57,356 nucleotides of DNA from Gordonia malaquae NBRC 108250 (GTDB taxonomy: Bacteria > Actinomycetota > Actinomycetes > Mycobacteriales > Mycobacteriaceae), in the NCBI RefSeq assembly GCF_000344135.1, contig NZ_BAOP01000032.1, positions 1-57,356 on the forward strand. Reading direction: 5' to 3'. A program made the translations under genes and the position numbers. Position 1 is the first letter of the stretch; each line of letters starts with the position of its first letter. Under the pieces are notes generated by a model that searched no databases, was not told the origin of the DNA, and saw nothing but the letters and a program-made list of their open reading frames with translations. Positions 27,577-35,795 of the stretch are shown piece after piece.

Positions 27577-29133
27577 ATGGGCGAGAACACGCCGAGCCGC
27601 GTCGGCGAGACGTTCGGCCAGTACCGACTCGAGGAACTGCTCGGCCGCGGCGGCATGGGCGAGGTGTATCGAGCCCACGACACGACGCGAGATCGTGACG
27701 TCGCACTGAAGCTGCTCAATGCGCAGGTCGCGCAGGACCCGACGTTCCAGGAGCGGTTCCGCCGGGAGTGCCAGACACTCGCTCGCCTGGGCGAGCCGCA
27801 CATCATCCCGATCCACGACTTCGGCGAGATCTCGTCGACACTGTTCCTCGACATGCGGCTGGTGGACGGCCGCGACATGCGGGCCGTCCTACGGGACCGC
27901 GGCGCGCTCGATCAGGAAGAGGCGGTGTCGCTGATCGAGCAGGTCGCCGCGGCGCTCGACTCGGCGCACGAAGCCGGTCTCGTCCACCGCGACGTGAAGC
28001 CGGAGAACGTGCTCGTCACCGACGCCGACTTCGCGTACCTCGTGGACTTCGGCGTGGCGCACGCCGCTGACGACACCCACCTCACTCACACGGGCACGGC
28101 CATCGGGTCGGTCGCCTACATGTCGCCCGAGCAGTTCGAAGACGGCGAGGTGGGTTCTGCGTCGGACGTGTACTCACTCGCCGCACTGTTCTTCGAGCTC
28201 CTCACCGGACGCCAGCCGTACCCCGGCGAGTCGGTGTCGACGGTCATGCGGGGAGTCCTGCTCGGCGACATCCCGAAGGCGTCGACAGTGAACCCGGCGG
28301 TGTCCGAGCCGATGGACGCCGTCCTCGCGTGGGGCCTGACAAAGGATCCCGCGGACCGCTGCCCCTCCGCAGGCGACCTCGCCCGCGCCGCCCGACGCGC
28401 CCTGTCTGGTGAAGCTCCGGACGTGGCGCAAGCACAGACGACGATCGTGCCCGTCGATGATGCGGCGCTGACGCTTGTCAAGAAGGCTCCGAGCGCACCC
28501 GCGGACAGTGCGCACGGCCACACCGTCGTCGCGGGCCCGAACTACCCCGCAGCAGTCGCCAGTGGACCGCACCGGGTACCCAGCGGACCGGTCCCGATGC
28601 AGAGTGGACCGGTGCCCGTCGGGGCTTTCCCCGGCCAGCCCTACCCGTACGCGACAGGTCCGGTGCCGACCGGGCGGAGCACGATGAACACCGCGTTGAT
28701 GGTGGTCATCGGGATCCTCGTCGCGGCGCTGATCGGCGGCGGCGCCTGGCTGGCGGCCGACTCGCTCGGCTCGAAGGATTCGTCGACGACGCAGGCCGGC
28801 GGCTCGCCGACCGACGTGGCCGACGTCGACAGTCAAGGCGAACAGACGGTCACCGAGACGGCCACCCCGACGCCGACGTACACGCCGGGCCCACCGCCCG
28901 CGGACAACCAGGAGTGTTACGACGGCGTCGGCACCGGGTACCCGCAGTGGACCGGGTGCGAGTTCGCCCGCAACGTGCGCGACTCGTATGTCGCGAGCGG
29001 ACCGCTCGGTGAATCAAGAACGGTCAACGGGTGGGCGCCTCAACAGGCCCGCAACTACGTGATGCAGTGCGGACCGTACGCGGGAATCGTCGCGTGCCGT
29101 GGTGGCAATCAAGCTGTCGTCTACATCTACTAA
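27577..29133 (+). CDS. Transmembrane Ser/Thr protein kinase with four-Cys extracellular domain (kinase B)
   Basis: 518 residues. Kinase domain ~14-280: GRGGMGEVY, Lys45, HRDVKPEN (His138-Arg-Asp140), DFG (157-159), SPEQ, DVYSLA. A Pro/Gly-rich linker of ~85 residues, a transmembrane helix (371-394), a Thr/Pro stalk, and an outer domain with Cys447, 461, 498 and 507, ending ACRGGNQAVVYIY. Kinase A ends VCRGGNNAVVVIY and has the same Cys spacing (13/37/9 against 14/37/9). Hydrolase C starts 10 nt after its stop, the same layout as kinase A/hydrolase A, so the pair looks duplicated. Confidence 0.93.
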   Translation: MGENTPSRVGETFGQYRLEELLGRGGMGEVYRAHDTTRDRDVALKLLNAQVAQDPTFQERFRRECQTLARLGEPHIIPIHDFGEISSTLFLDMRLVDGRDMRAVLRDRGALDQEEAVSLIEQVAAALDSAHEAGLVHRDVKPENVLVTDADFAYLVDFGVAHAADDTHLTHTGTAIGSVAYMSPEQFEDGEVGSASDVYSLAALFFELLTGRQPYPGESVSTVMRGVLLGDIPKASTVNPAVSEPMDAVLAWGLTKDPADRCPSAGDLARAARRALSGEAPDVAQAQTTIVPVDDAALTLVKKAPSAPADSAHGHTVVAGPNYPAAVASGPHRVPSGPVPMQSGPVPVGAFPGQPYPYATGPVPTGRSTMNTALMVVIGILVAALIGGGAWLAADSLGSKDSSTTQAGGSPTDVADVDSQGEQTVTETATPTPTYTPGPPPADNQECYDGVGTGYPQWTGCEFARNVRDSYVASGPLGESRTVNGWAPQQARNYVMQCGPYAGIVACRGGNQAVVYIY

Positions 29134-29143
29134 GCGGACAAAA

Positions 29144-30037
29144 GTGAATATTCTGCGATCTGCGTCCGCCCGCCGGGCGGCCGTACTGGCCGTCGTATCG
29201 GTCACCGCCGTCGCGAGCCTGTCGGCGTGCTCGAACGGTGGCTCCGACCAGGACGGTGTCCTCGCTGCCGACCGTGTCACCGTGTCGACGTCGCCCAGTG
29301 CGGTGTCGAGTTCGTCGAGCGCTCCGTCAGGGGCGGAGGCCGCGCTCGCCGCTAGCTTCGCGCGACAAGACCTGCCCGCCGACGTCGGCGTCGCCCTCGC
29401 GCCGGTCGGAGGTGACGAGGTCTACACGTTCGGCGACCAGAGCGAACGTGTCGCGTGGTCGACGATCAAAGTCCCGCTGGCGCTCGCCGCGCAGCGCAAG
29501 AACGGCCGGACTCCTGAGATCCGAACGGCGATCATCGACTCCGACAACGATGCGGCGCTCGCCCTCCGCAGGTCCCTCGGCACGCAGTCTGAGGGCCGCA
29601 AGTTGGTGGAGGCGGTCATCCGGGACGGTGGCGACACCGACACCGAGGTCGTCGAGATCAAAGCGGACGACGAGACATTCGGTCTCACCGTGTGGCCGCT
29701 CCGCGGTGCGGCGACCTTTGCGGCGAACCTGCCGTGCCTGCCCGACAGCAAGTACATCGTGGGGCTGATGGGCAATGTCGCGTCCGTGCAGAGCTGGGGC
29801 ATCGAAGTGATGAAGTCGCCCGCAGACACCGCGGTGAAAGGCGGCTGGGGTCCAGGCGACAAGGGCGGCTACGAAGTCCGCCAACTCGGTCTCATCACCC
29901 ACAAGGACGGTTCGCAGACAGCCGTCGCCATGAGCACCTACTCGGGTGAACCCATGGACGACGGCGTCGCTGTGCTCAACAAGGTCGGGACGTGGCTCAA
30001 CGCCAACCTCCGCCGACTGCCCAAGGGACGCTGCTGA
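29144..30037 (+). CDS. Secreted serine hydrolase of beta-lactamase/PBP fold, lipoprotein (hydrolase C)
   Basis: 297 residues from a GTG at 29144; an earlier in-frame GTG at 29099 would overlap kinase B and break the signal peptide. Lipobox SLSAC (Cys29), a Ser-rich stalk, then Ser106-Thr-Ile-Lys109, Ser133-Asp-Asn135 and Lys232-Gly-Gly. Cys198 and the final Cys297 match the other two paralogues. It is closest to hydrolase A by eye (AWSTIKVPLALAA, GDTxTxV, VAMSTYS). Cotranscribed with kinase B. Confidence 0.85.
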   Translation: MNILRSASARRAAVLAVVSVTAVASLSACSNGGSDQDGVLAADRVTVSTSPSAVSSSSSAPSGAEAALAASFARQDLPADVGVALAPVGGDEVYTFGDQSERVAWSTIKVPLALAAQRKNGRTPEIRTAIIDSDNDAALALRRSLGTQSEGRKLVEAVIRDGGDTDTEVVEIKADDETFGLTVWPLRGAATFAANLPCLPDSKYIVGLMGNVASVQSWGIEVMKSPADTAVKGGWGPGDKGGYEVRQLGLITHKDGSQTAVAMSTYSGEPMDDGVAVLNKVGTWLNANLRRLPKGRC

Positions 30038-30060
30038 CCGGCCGCCCGCGCGCGGTCAGC
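30033..30060. terminator. Hairpin between convergent genes
   Basis: GCTGACCG (30033-30040) and CGGTCAGC (30053-30060) form a perfect 8-bp stem with a 12-nt GC-rich loop, containing the stop codons of hydrolase C (+) and the dipeptidase (-). Likely two-way terminator. Confidence 0.55.
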
Positions 30061-31408
30061 GAGCGAACGAGGTCAGGAGCAGTGCCTCGGTCAGCGCGGT
30101 CCGGGTGATCTCGGCGGGATCGACGGACTCGTCGGGCGCATGGATGTGGCACAGCGGCTCTTCAACACCGAGGAGAGCGATCTCCGCATCCGGGTGAGCC
30201 TCAGCGAGGACGGTGCACAGCGGGATCGAACCGCCCTGACCTGCATAGAAGATGCCGTCGACACCGTATGCGGTCTTCATCGCGTCGGTGAGCGCCTGAT
30301 ACCCGGGGCCGTCGGTGTGGGCTCGGAACGGACGGCCGAACGCGTCCGGCTCCACGTCTACCCGCACACCCCATGGGATGTGTGACTTCAAATGGGCCAC
30401 GAGGGCGTCGTAGACGGGCTGCGGCTCCATCCCCGGCGGGATGCGCAGGTTCAGCATGGCCGACGCCTGCGGGATGATCGCCGCGGCGCAGTCGGCGGTG
30501 GACGGCGCGTCCACCCCGATGACGGTGACGGCGGGCCTCGCCCACGCCATCTCGGCGGGCGTTCCGCTGCCGAGGATCTCGGTGCCGGGCAGGGCGCCGA
30601 CGTCCTTGCGGAACTGCTCGTCGGAGTAGACGACGCCTTCCCACGTCTGATCGTTCGGGACACCGTCGATGGTGGTGTCGCCGCGGTCGTTGCGCAACGA
30701 CGCGAGACCCGCGACGAGTGCCGCCATCGCGTCCGGCGTCGGACCGCCCGCAGCACCCGAGTGAATCGCCGTCTCCAACGCCGACACCGTGAGTTTCACG
30801 TTGACGACACCTCGGAGGCTGGTCGTGAGCGTCGGGAGTCCGGCGGCGACGTTGCCCGCGTCGCCGATGAGGATCAGGTCGGCGGCGAACAGTTCCGGGC
30901 GAGTCTTGACGAGGTCGTCGAGGCCCTCGCCGCCTGCCTCTTCTGAGCCCTCGATGATGATCCGCACGTTGCAGGCGAGGTCGTCGCCGGCTGCACGCAG
31001 CGCTGTCAGATGCGCGACGACGTTGCCTTTGCAGTCGGCCGAGCCGCGGCCGTACCAGCGACCGTCGCGTTCGGTGAGTTCGAACGGCGGCGACGACCAC
31101 AGCGCATCGTCACCGGCGGGCTGCACGTCGTGATGACTGTAGAGCGCCACCGTCGGTGATCCCTCAGGGCCCGGCCGGTGGCCGACGACCGCGGGGGAGC
31201 CGTCGCTGGTCACGATGACCTCGGCGCTGAAGCCGAGTTCGGCGAACGCTGCGGCCACCCATTCGGCACTGGCACGGCTGGCGTCGGCCTTCGACGAATC
31301 GAGGTGTACGGACGGGAACCCGACGAGGGTGCTGAGATCCTCGCGGGCACGGCCCATGAGGTCGGTGACGGATTTGGTCAGACGGTCGGCGATGCCGTTG
31401 GGACTCAT
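30056..31408 (-). CDS. M20-family metallo-dipeptidase
   Basis: 450 residues. Metal-site motifs of the M20 family: YSHHDVQPAG (His and Asp ligands), GRGSADCKGNVVAHLTAL (bridging Asp), IIEGSEEAGGEGL (catalytic Glu pair), and LIGDAGN. C-terminal His in a GGSIP...PDAEIALLGVEEPLCHIHAPDE pattern. It hydrolyses dipeptides or related amides in the cytoplasm; no signal peptide. Alone, or cotranscribed with the upstream pirin operon (6-nt gap). Confidence 0.9.
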   Translation of the reverse strand: MSPNGIADRLTKSVTDLMGRAREDLSTLVGFPSVHLDSSKADASRASAEWVAAAFAELGFSAEVIVTSDGSPAVVGHRPGPEGSPTVALYSHHDVQPAGDDALWSSPPFELTERDGRWYGRGSADCKGNVVAHLTALRAAGDDLACNVRIIIEGSEEAGGEGLDDLVKTRPELFAADLILIGDAGNVAAGLPTLTTSLRGVVNVKLTVSALETAIHSGAAGGPTPDAMAALVAGLASLRNDRGDTTIDGVPNDQTWEGVVYSDEQFRKDVGALPGTEILGSGTPAEMAWARPAVTVIGVDAPSTADCAAAIIPQASAMLNLRIPPGMEPQPVYDALVAHLKSHIPWGVRVDVEPDAFGRPFRAHTDGPGYQALTDAMKTAYGVDGIFYAGQGGSIPLCTVLAEAHPDAEIALLGVEEPLCHIHAPDESVDPAEITRTALTEALLLTSFAR

Positions 31409-31413
31409 GCCTT

Positions 31414-32172
31414 CTAGGGTCGCACGAGATCGAAGGTCGTGTGCATCTCCCAGTACAGGATCTCCGGGCGGTCGCCCGGACCCGAGCGGACGACGACGTC
31501 TCCCGAGTCGACGAGACGAGCGGCGTCGCCTTCGGTGAGCTCACGGGTCTCGCCGTCCACCTCGACGGTTGCGGTGCCGCGAGCGACGAACAGGTGGCCG
31601 TAGGGCGCACCCGGAAGGGTCACGACGGAGTCGGGGAGTGGTCGCGCGATCCACAGTGCGGCGTATCGGTTGTTGATCCGCGCCACATCGAGGTCCGTGT
31701 GGGAGGGACGGCCGGACGCGACCAGAACGGGGTTCCCGGCGTCGACGGCAGCGGCCACGTCGTGCTCGGAATGGCTCGGTTCCAGTCCGTCGGTGTCCGG
31801 TGCCACCCACATCTGGATCACCCGCAGCGATTCGCGCTGCGCACGTGACGACGCATTCCTCTCGGAGTGCGTGATGCCGGTTCCGGCAGTCATCCGTCCC
31901 AGTACCCCCGGACCCAGGGTGACCTCGTGGCCGAGCGAGTCGCGGTGCGTGACACCGCCGTCGAGCACCCAGGTGAGAATCTCCATGTTCTGGTGGTGAT
32001 GGGCGTCCAACCCTTCGCCCGGGTCGACGACGTCGTCGTTGTGCATCACGAGCACTCCGTGCGCGTTGCCGAAGAGGTCGTAGTTTCCGGTGCCGGGGAA
32101 CGACTGTCGGGACGTGAGCCACTCGTTGGCCCAGTGCAGGCGGTCGGCCGCGTTGATGACGGTCATGCTCAT
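31414..32172 (-). CDS. Pirin-family protein 1 (bicupin)
   Basis: 252 residues, ATG overlapping the MarR stop (ATGA). N-terminal cupin: GEGLDAHHHQNMEILTWVLDGGVTHRDS (His and Glu metal ligands), LGRMTAGTGITHSE. C-terminal cupin: GHLFVARGTATVEVDGETRELTEGDAARL. Of the YhaK-like subtype. Some pirins are quercetin dioxygenases; others act as redox-linked regulators. Third gene of a pirin-MarR-pirin operon, overlapping at each junction. Confidence 0.88.
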   Translation of the reverse strand: MSMTVINAADRLHWANEWLTSRQSFPGTGNYDLFGNAHGVLVMHNDDVVDPGEGLDAHHHQNMEILTWVLDGGVTHRDSLGHEVTLGPGVLGRMTAGTGITHSERNASSRAQRESLRVIQMWVAPDTDGLEPSHSEHDVAAAVDAGNPVLVASGRPSHTDLDVARINNRYAALWIARPLPDSVVTLPGAPYGHLFVARGTATVEVDGETRELTEGDAARLVDSGDVVVRSGPGDRPEILYWEMHTTFDLVRP

Positions 32173-32606
32173 GTCGGGTCGTCTTTCGTCGATGCGTCGG
32201 CGACGAGCCGCATCACTCGAGCGAGTGCGGCTTCGTCGTCGTCGGAGAGTGCGGAGTGGAAGAGCTCGTCGACGTCGGCGGAATGACGGCGGGCCGCCGC
32301 AGTGAAGGCGGCGACTCCCGCATCGGTGAGGCAGGCATAACTGCCTCGTCGATCGCCCGGGACGGGCTCGCGGCACAGCCAGCCGCGGTCGGCGAGGACC
32401 CGGACCTGGTACGACAGGCGCGACGCGGAGAAGACCATGCGCTGGGAGAGGTCACGCATCCGGAGTCTGCTCTCCGGCGCCTCCGACAACAGGAGAAGCA
32501 CGTGATAGTCGCTCAGCGTCATGTCGTCGGATGCGCGGAGCCGCTCGTCGAGCTCGGTCTGCAGCCGCGCACTGTTCTCGATGAACAGCCGCCAGGCGTC
32601 GCTCAT
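32169..32606 (-). CDS. MarR-family regulator inside the pirin operon
   Basis: 145 residues. Winged helix: RLRMRDLSQRMVFSASRLSYQVRVLADRGWLCREPVPGDRRGSYACLTDAG. ATG at 32606 overlaps the stop of pirin 2 by ATGA, and its own stop overlaps pirin 1 the same way. Such coupling of all three proteins is consistent with autoregulation from the promoter before pirin 2. The ligand is unknown. Confidence 0.88.
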   Translation of the reverse strand: MSDAWRLFIENSARLQTELDERLRASDDMTLSDYHVLLLLSEAPESRLRMRDLSQRMVFSASRLSYQVRVLADRGWLCREPVPGDRRGSYACLTDAGVAAFTAAARRHSADVDELFHSALSDDDEAALARVMRLVADASTKDDPT

Positions 32607-33574
32607 CGGACGCGGTGGGGGCGCAGAGCGTTCGGCGGAACCACACCGAGTCGGCCGGCCTGGAAGTCTTCCATGGCCTCGATGACCTGTTGTCGGGTGT
32701 TCATGACGAACGGTCCGTACTGTGCGACGGGCTCGCGGATGGGCTGTCCGCCGAGCAGCAGCACCTCCAGAGCGGGTCGGTTGGAGTCCTGGCCCGCGTC
32801 GGCGGAGACGGTGATCCGGTCGCCGGCGCCGAGGACCACGAGCTGGCCGCCCTCGACCGGGCGACGCTCGGCGCCGACGGCGCCACGACCGGACAGGACG
32901 TACACCAGAGCATTGAAGTCGGGCTGCCACGGAGTGGACAGTTCGGCCCCGGGGGCGATGGTCGCGTGCGCGAAGGTGATCGGTGTGTGGGTGGCTCCGG
33001 GACCGACATGACCGTCGAGGTCGCCTGCGATCACGCGGACGAGGCTGCCTCCGTCGGGTGACGACAGCAGGAGCACCTGGCCGCCTTCGAGGCTCTGATA
33101 GCGAGGCGCGATGAACTTGTCGGTCGCCGGGAGGTTCACCCACAGCTGGATGCCGTGGAACGTTCCGCCGGACTCGACGAGCTCAACCGGTGGGGTCTCG
33201 ATGTGCAGGACACCTGAACCGGCCGTCATCCATTGAGTCGCACCGTTCTCGATCAGTCCGCCGCCTCCCGCTGAGTCCTGGTGCTGGAACCGACCGTCGA
33301 TCATGTAGGTGACGGTCTCGAATCCGCGGTGCGGATGCCAGTCGGTGCCACGGGGCTCGCCGGGCTGATACTCGACCTCGCCCATCTGATCCATGTGGAT
33401 GAACGGGTCGAGCGCGGCCTGTGAGACGCCTGCGAATGCGCGGACGACGGGGAAGCCTTCCCCCTCGTGTCCGCGCGGGCCGGTGGTGACCGATCGCACC
33501 GGGCGCTCGGTCTGCTCGACGGTGGCAGCAGAGATGCGGGGCAGAGTCAGGGTGTCTGCGGTGACGGCGGGCAT
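32603..33574 (-). CDS. Pirin-family protein 2
   Basis: 323 residues from the ATG at 33574, with GGAG five bases upstream; an ATG at 33586 is too close to its AAGGAA. N-terminal cupin with the full pirin motif DWHPHRGFETVTYMIDGRFQHQDSAGGGGLIENGATQWMTAGSGVLHIE (metal-binding His-x-His, His and Glu). C-terminal cupin has ALVYVLSGRGAVGAERRPVEGGQLVVLGAGD. The same frame stays open far upstream, across the antisense of the aquaporin gene, and that extension is not real. Confidence 0.9.
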   Translation of the reverse strand: MPAVTADTLTLPRISAATVEQTERPVRSVTTGPRGHEGEGFPVVRAFAGVSQAALDPFIHMDQMGEVEYQPGEPRGTDWHPHRGFETVTYMIDGRFQHQDSAGGGGLIENGATQWMTAGSGVLHIETPPVELVESGGTFHGIQLWVNLPATDKFIAPRYQSLEGGQVLLLSSPDGGSLVRVIAGDLDGHVGPGATHTPITFAHATIAPGAELSTPWQPDFNALVYVLSGRGAVGAERRPVEGGQLVVLGAGDRITVSADAGQDSNRPALEVLLLGGQPIREPVAQYGPFVMNTRQQVIEAMEDFQAGRLGVVPPNALRPHRVR

Positions 33575-33590
33575 GACGTTCTCCATTTCC

Positions 33591-33602
33591 TTAAAATTTG
33601 AA
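33591..33602. promoter_or_regulatory. AT-rich palindrome before the pirin operon
   Basis: TTAAAATTTGAA pairs at ten of twelve positions and sits 16 bp before the pirin 2 start, where a MarR-type dimer would bind. AT-rich tracts are rare in this sequence. It could simply be a -10 region, so the assignment is weak. Confidence 0.35.
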
Positions 33603-33709
33603 CGATCTAGCGGGATCAACCACCGCAGTGAGGGATTCATTCCCGAGTGATGCGGACTTGTGTCCGAACCGAGTCGGCGATCGCTGAAGAACCGGTCATA
33701 CTGATTGCC

Positions 33710-34111
33710 ATGGCCATCAAGTCCGCAGCGGACGGCGAACGCACCGGCGCCGACCGGCAACGTCTTCGCAAGCTCGCGCAGGCGGCGCTCAACGCAGACC
33801 AGACCGTCAATCAGGTGGAAGATCTCCTCAGCGAGATGGGCCCGGTGCTGACGGGCCTGGGCAAGACCACCGCCGAACTCGACGGAACCCTCGAGAAGCT
33901 CGAGGTGACCCTCGACAAGTTCGGGACCACCCTGGTTCGCGTCGACGAGACGGTCACTCGGATGGCGAGCGTCGTCGCACGTCTCGAAGCGGTCGTGGGC
34001 CGTGTCGAGAGCGTCGTCGTGATCGCCGAGACCGCATTGCGTCCCATCGGGATGGTGGAGTCCGCAGGTCGGGCTGTCGCCGAACGGCTGGGAATCATTC
34101 ACACCGACTGA
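33710..34111 (+). CDS. Coiled-coil protein, function unknown
   Basis: 133 residues from an ATG at 33710; 33647 is an alternative start with no ribosome-binding site. From residue ~15 to 115 it has long heptad-like stretches: LTGLGKTTAELDGTLEKLEVTLDKFGTTLVRVDETVTRMASVVARLEAVVGRVESVVV. No transmembrane segment or known domain. It may be a scaffold or adaptor. It precedes the aquaporin gene by 39 nt on the same strand. Confidence 0.6.
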   Translation: MAIKSAADGERTGADRQRLRKLAQAALNADQTVNQVEDLLSEMGPVLTGLGKTTAELDGTLEKLEVTLDKFGTTLVRVDETVTRMASVVARLEAVVGRVESVVVIAETALRPIGMVESAGRAVAERLGIIHTD

Positions 34112-34150
34112 GCACGGGGCCGGTCGGTGGACACGAGAGAAGGAGCACGT

Positions 34151-34918
34151 ATGAGTGACACCATCTCGACGCCGGCTAAATGGCTGGCGGAACTGTTCGG
34201 AACGTTCTGGCTGGTCTTCGGCGGCTGTGGCAGCGCGATCTTCGCCGCCAAAGTCGTCGCCGCCGATGAGGCGACGAGTTCGAGCATTCAGCTCGGCATC
34301 GGATTCCTCGGTGTGGCACTGGCGTTCGGTCTCACCGTGGTGACGATGGCATACGCCGTCGGGCACATCTCGGGTGGCCATTTCAATCCCGCCGTCACGC
34401 TCGGCGCCGCGGTCAGCGGTCGCCTGCCGTGGCGTGATCTGCCGGGATACTGGGTCTCGCAGGTGGTCGGCGGTCTGCTCGCCGGCCTGGCGCTGCTCGT
34501 GATCGCCAAGGGGCAGGACGGCTTCACCGCCGAAGGCAACATGGCCGCGAACGGCTACGGGGAGCACTCGCCCAACGGCTACGCCCTCGGCGCGGTGATC
34601 CTCGCCGAAGTCATTCTCACAGCGTTCTTCCTGATCGTGATCCTCGGCGCCACCGACGGTCGGGCGCCGAAGGGCTTCGGGCCGCTGGCGATCGGCCTGT
34701 CGCTGACCCTCATCCACCTCATCTCGATCCCGATCTCCAACACCTCGGTGAACCCTGCTCGATCGACCGCCGTCGCGTTCTTCAACGGAAACGGCGCACC
34801 CGGGCAGTTGTGGGTGTTCTGGGTCGCACCGCTGATCGGCGGACTGATCGGTGGCCTGCTGTATCCGCTGCTGTTCGAGAACGGAAAACTCGCCATCGGC
34901 GCAGCCAAGGAGGAATGA
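34151..34918 (+). CDS. aqpZ: Aquaporin Z-type water channel
   Basis: 255 residues from an ATG with AGAAGGAG upstream. Two NPA motifs of the MIP family, HFNPAVTLG and [13 protein letters not shown], and six hydrophobic segments. The selectivity-filter residues (Gly/His pattern of GGHFNPAV and the Arg of NPARS) suggest a water rather than glycerol channel. In the inner membrane. The earlier in-frame ATG at 34127 lies before the ribosome-binding site and is rejected. Confidence 0.92.
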   Translation: MSDTISTPAKWLAELFGTFWLVFGGCGSAIFAAKVVAADEATSSSIQLGIGFLGVALAFGLTVVTMAYAVGHISGGHFNPAVTLGAAVSGRLPWRDLPGYWVSQVVGGLLAGLALLVIAKGQDGFTAEGNMAANGYGEHSPNGYALGAVILAEVILTAFFLIVILGATDGRAPKGFGPLAIGLSLTLIHLISIPISNTSVNPARSTAVAFFNGNGAPGQLWVFWVAPLIGGLIGGLLYPLLFENGKLAIGAAKEE

Positions 34919-34960
34919 CCCCGAGAAGACCAGGAGTGTGATCGGCGCTACTCTGCTCTG

Positions 34961-35788
34961 ATGCAGACTTCGACAGCGTCGATCACCGGTCGCCACGGCA
35001 ACACCATCGTCTACGACGTCCACCGGCCCGACATCGAGCCGGTGGGCGTCGTCGTCGTTGCACACGGACTCGGTGAACATGCAGGTCGGTATCACCACGT
35101 CGCGCGGGCGATCACCGACCGCGGTTACACCGCGGTGATCCCCGATCATGCCGGACACGGACGCTCCACCGGAAAACGCTTGGGCGTCACCGATTTCGGC
35201 GACTTCGTCGCCGACCTGCACAGTGTGATCGGCGTGGCGGCCTCCGAGTGCAGACCACGTTTCCTCATCGGCCACAGCATGGGCGGCGCCATCGCGTTGT
35301 CGTACGCTCTCGATCACCCCGACATGCTCGACGGACTGATCCTGTCCGGACCGGCGATCGTCCCCGGAGCGGATCTGCCCGCGCCGCTGGTCAAGATCGC
35401 GCCGATCCTCGGCAAGCTCGTGCCGTGGCTGCCGTCGGCGGCCTTGTCGGCGTCAGCGGTCAGCCGCGATCCGGACGTCGTCGCCGCCTACGAATCCGAT
35501 CCGCTCGTCTGGCACGGCAAGATCCCGGCCGGGCTCGGTGGAGCGCTCATCGGTGCCATGGCGACGTTCCCCGGCCGCCTTCCGACACTCACCATGCCCG
35601 CCCTCGTCCTGCACGGAGGGGCCGACGTCCTGGCCAACCCGGAAGGCAGCCGGATCGTCGAACGCCACGCCGGGAGCAGCGACCTCACCGTCACGATCCT
35701 GCCCGGGCTCTACCACGAGATCTTCAACGAACCGGAACGCGACGAGGTGATCAGCACGGTCACCGACTGGATCGTCGCGCATTCGTAA
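34961..35788 (+). CDS. Monoacylglycerol-lipase-like alpha/beta hydrolase
   Basis: 275 residues. Motifs of Rv0183-type lipases: VVVAHGLGEHAGRYHHVARAI, IPDHAGHGRSTGKR, nucleophile elbow LIGHSMGGAIALSYAL, acid in LHGGADVLANPEG, and base in LPGLYHEIFNEPERDE. No signal peptide. A more distant relative is at 20076. Its 3' end meets the SDR gene on the other strand. Confidence 0.9.
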   Translation: MQTSTASITGRHGNTIVYDVHRPDIEPVGVVVVAHGLGEHAGRYHHVARAITDRGYTAVIPDHAGHGRSTGKRLGVTDFGDFVADLHSVIGVAASECRPRFLIGHSMGGAIALSYALDHPDMLDGLILSGPAIVPGADLPAPLVKIAPILGKLVPWLPSAALSASAVSRDPDVVAAYESDPLVWHGKIPAGLGGALIGAMATFPGRLPTLTMPALVLHGGADVLANPEGSRIVERHAGSSDLTVTILPGLYHEIFNEPERDEVISTVTDWIVAHS

Positions 35789-35795
35789 GGGTGCT

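Noticed and set aside
25608..30037. The three serine hydrolases as beta-lactamase resistance genes
   Set aside because: SxxK/SDN/KGG also occur in DD-peptidases; no deacylating Glu could be identified and the kinase linkage argues for sensing.
33575..35317. A long N-terminal extension of pirin 2 open across the aquaporin gene
   Set aside because: It would overlap three real genes on the other strand; the pirin start at 33574 has a good ribosome-binding site.
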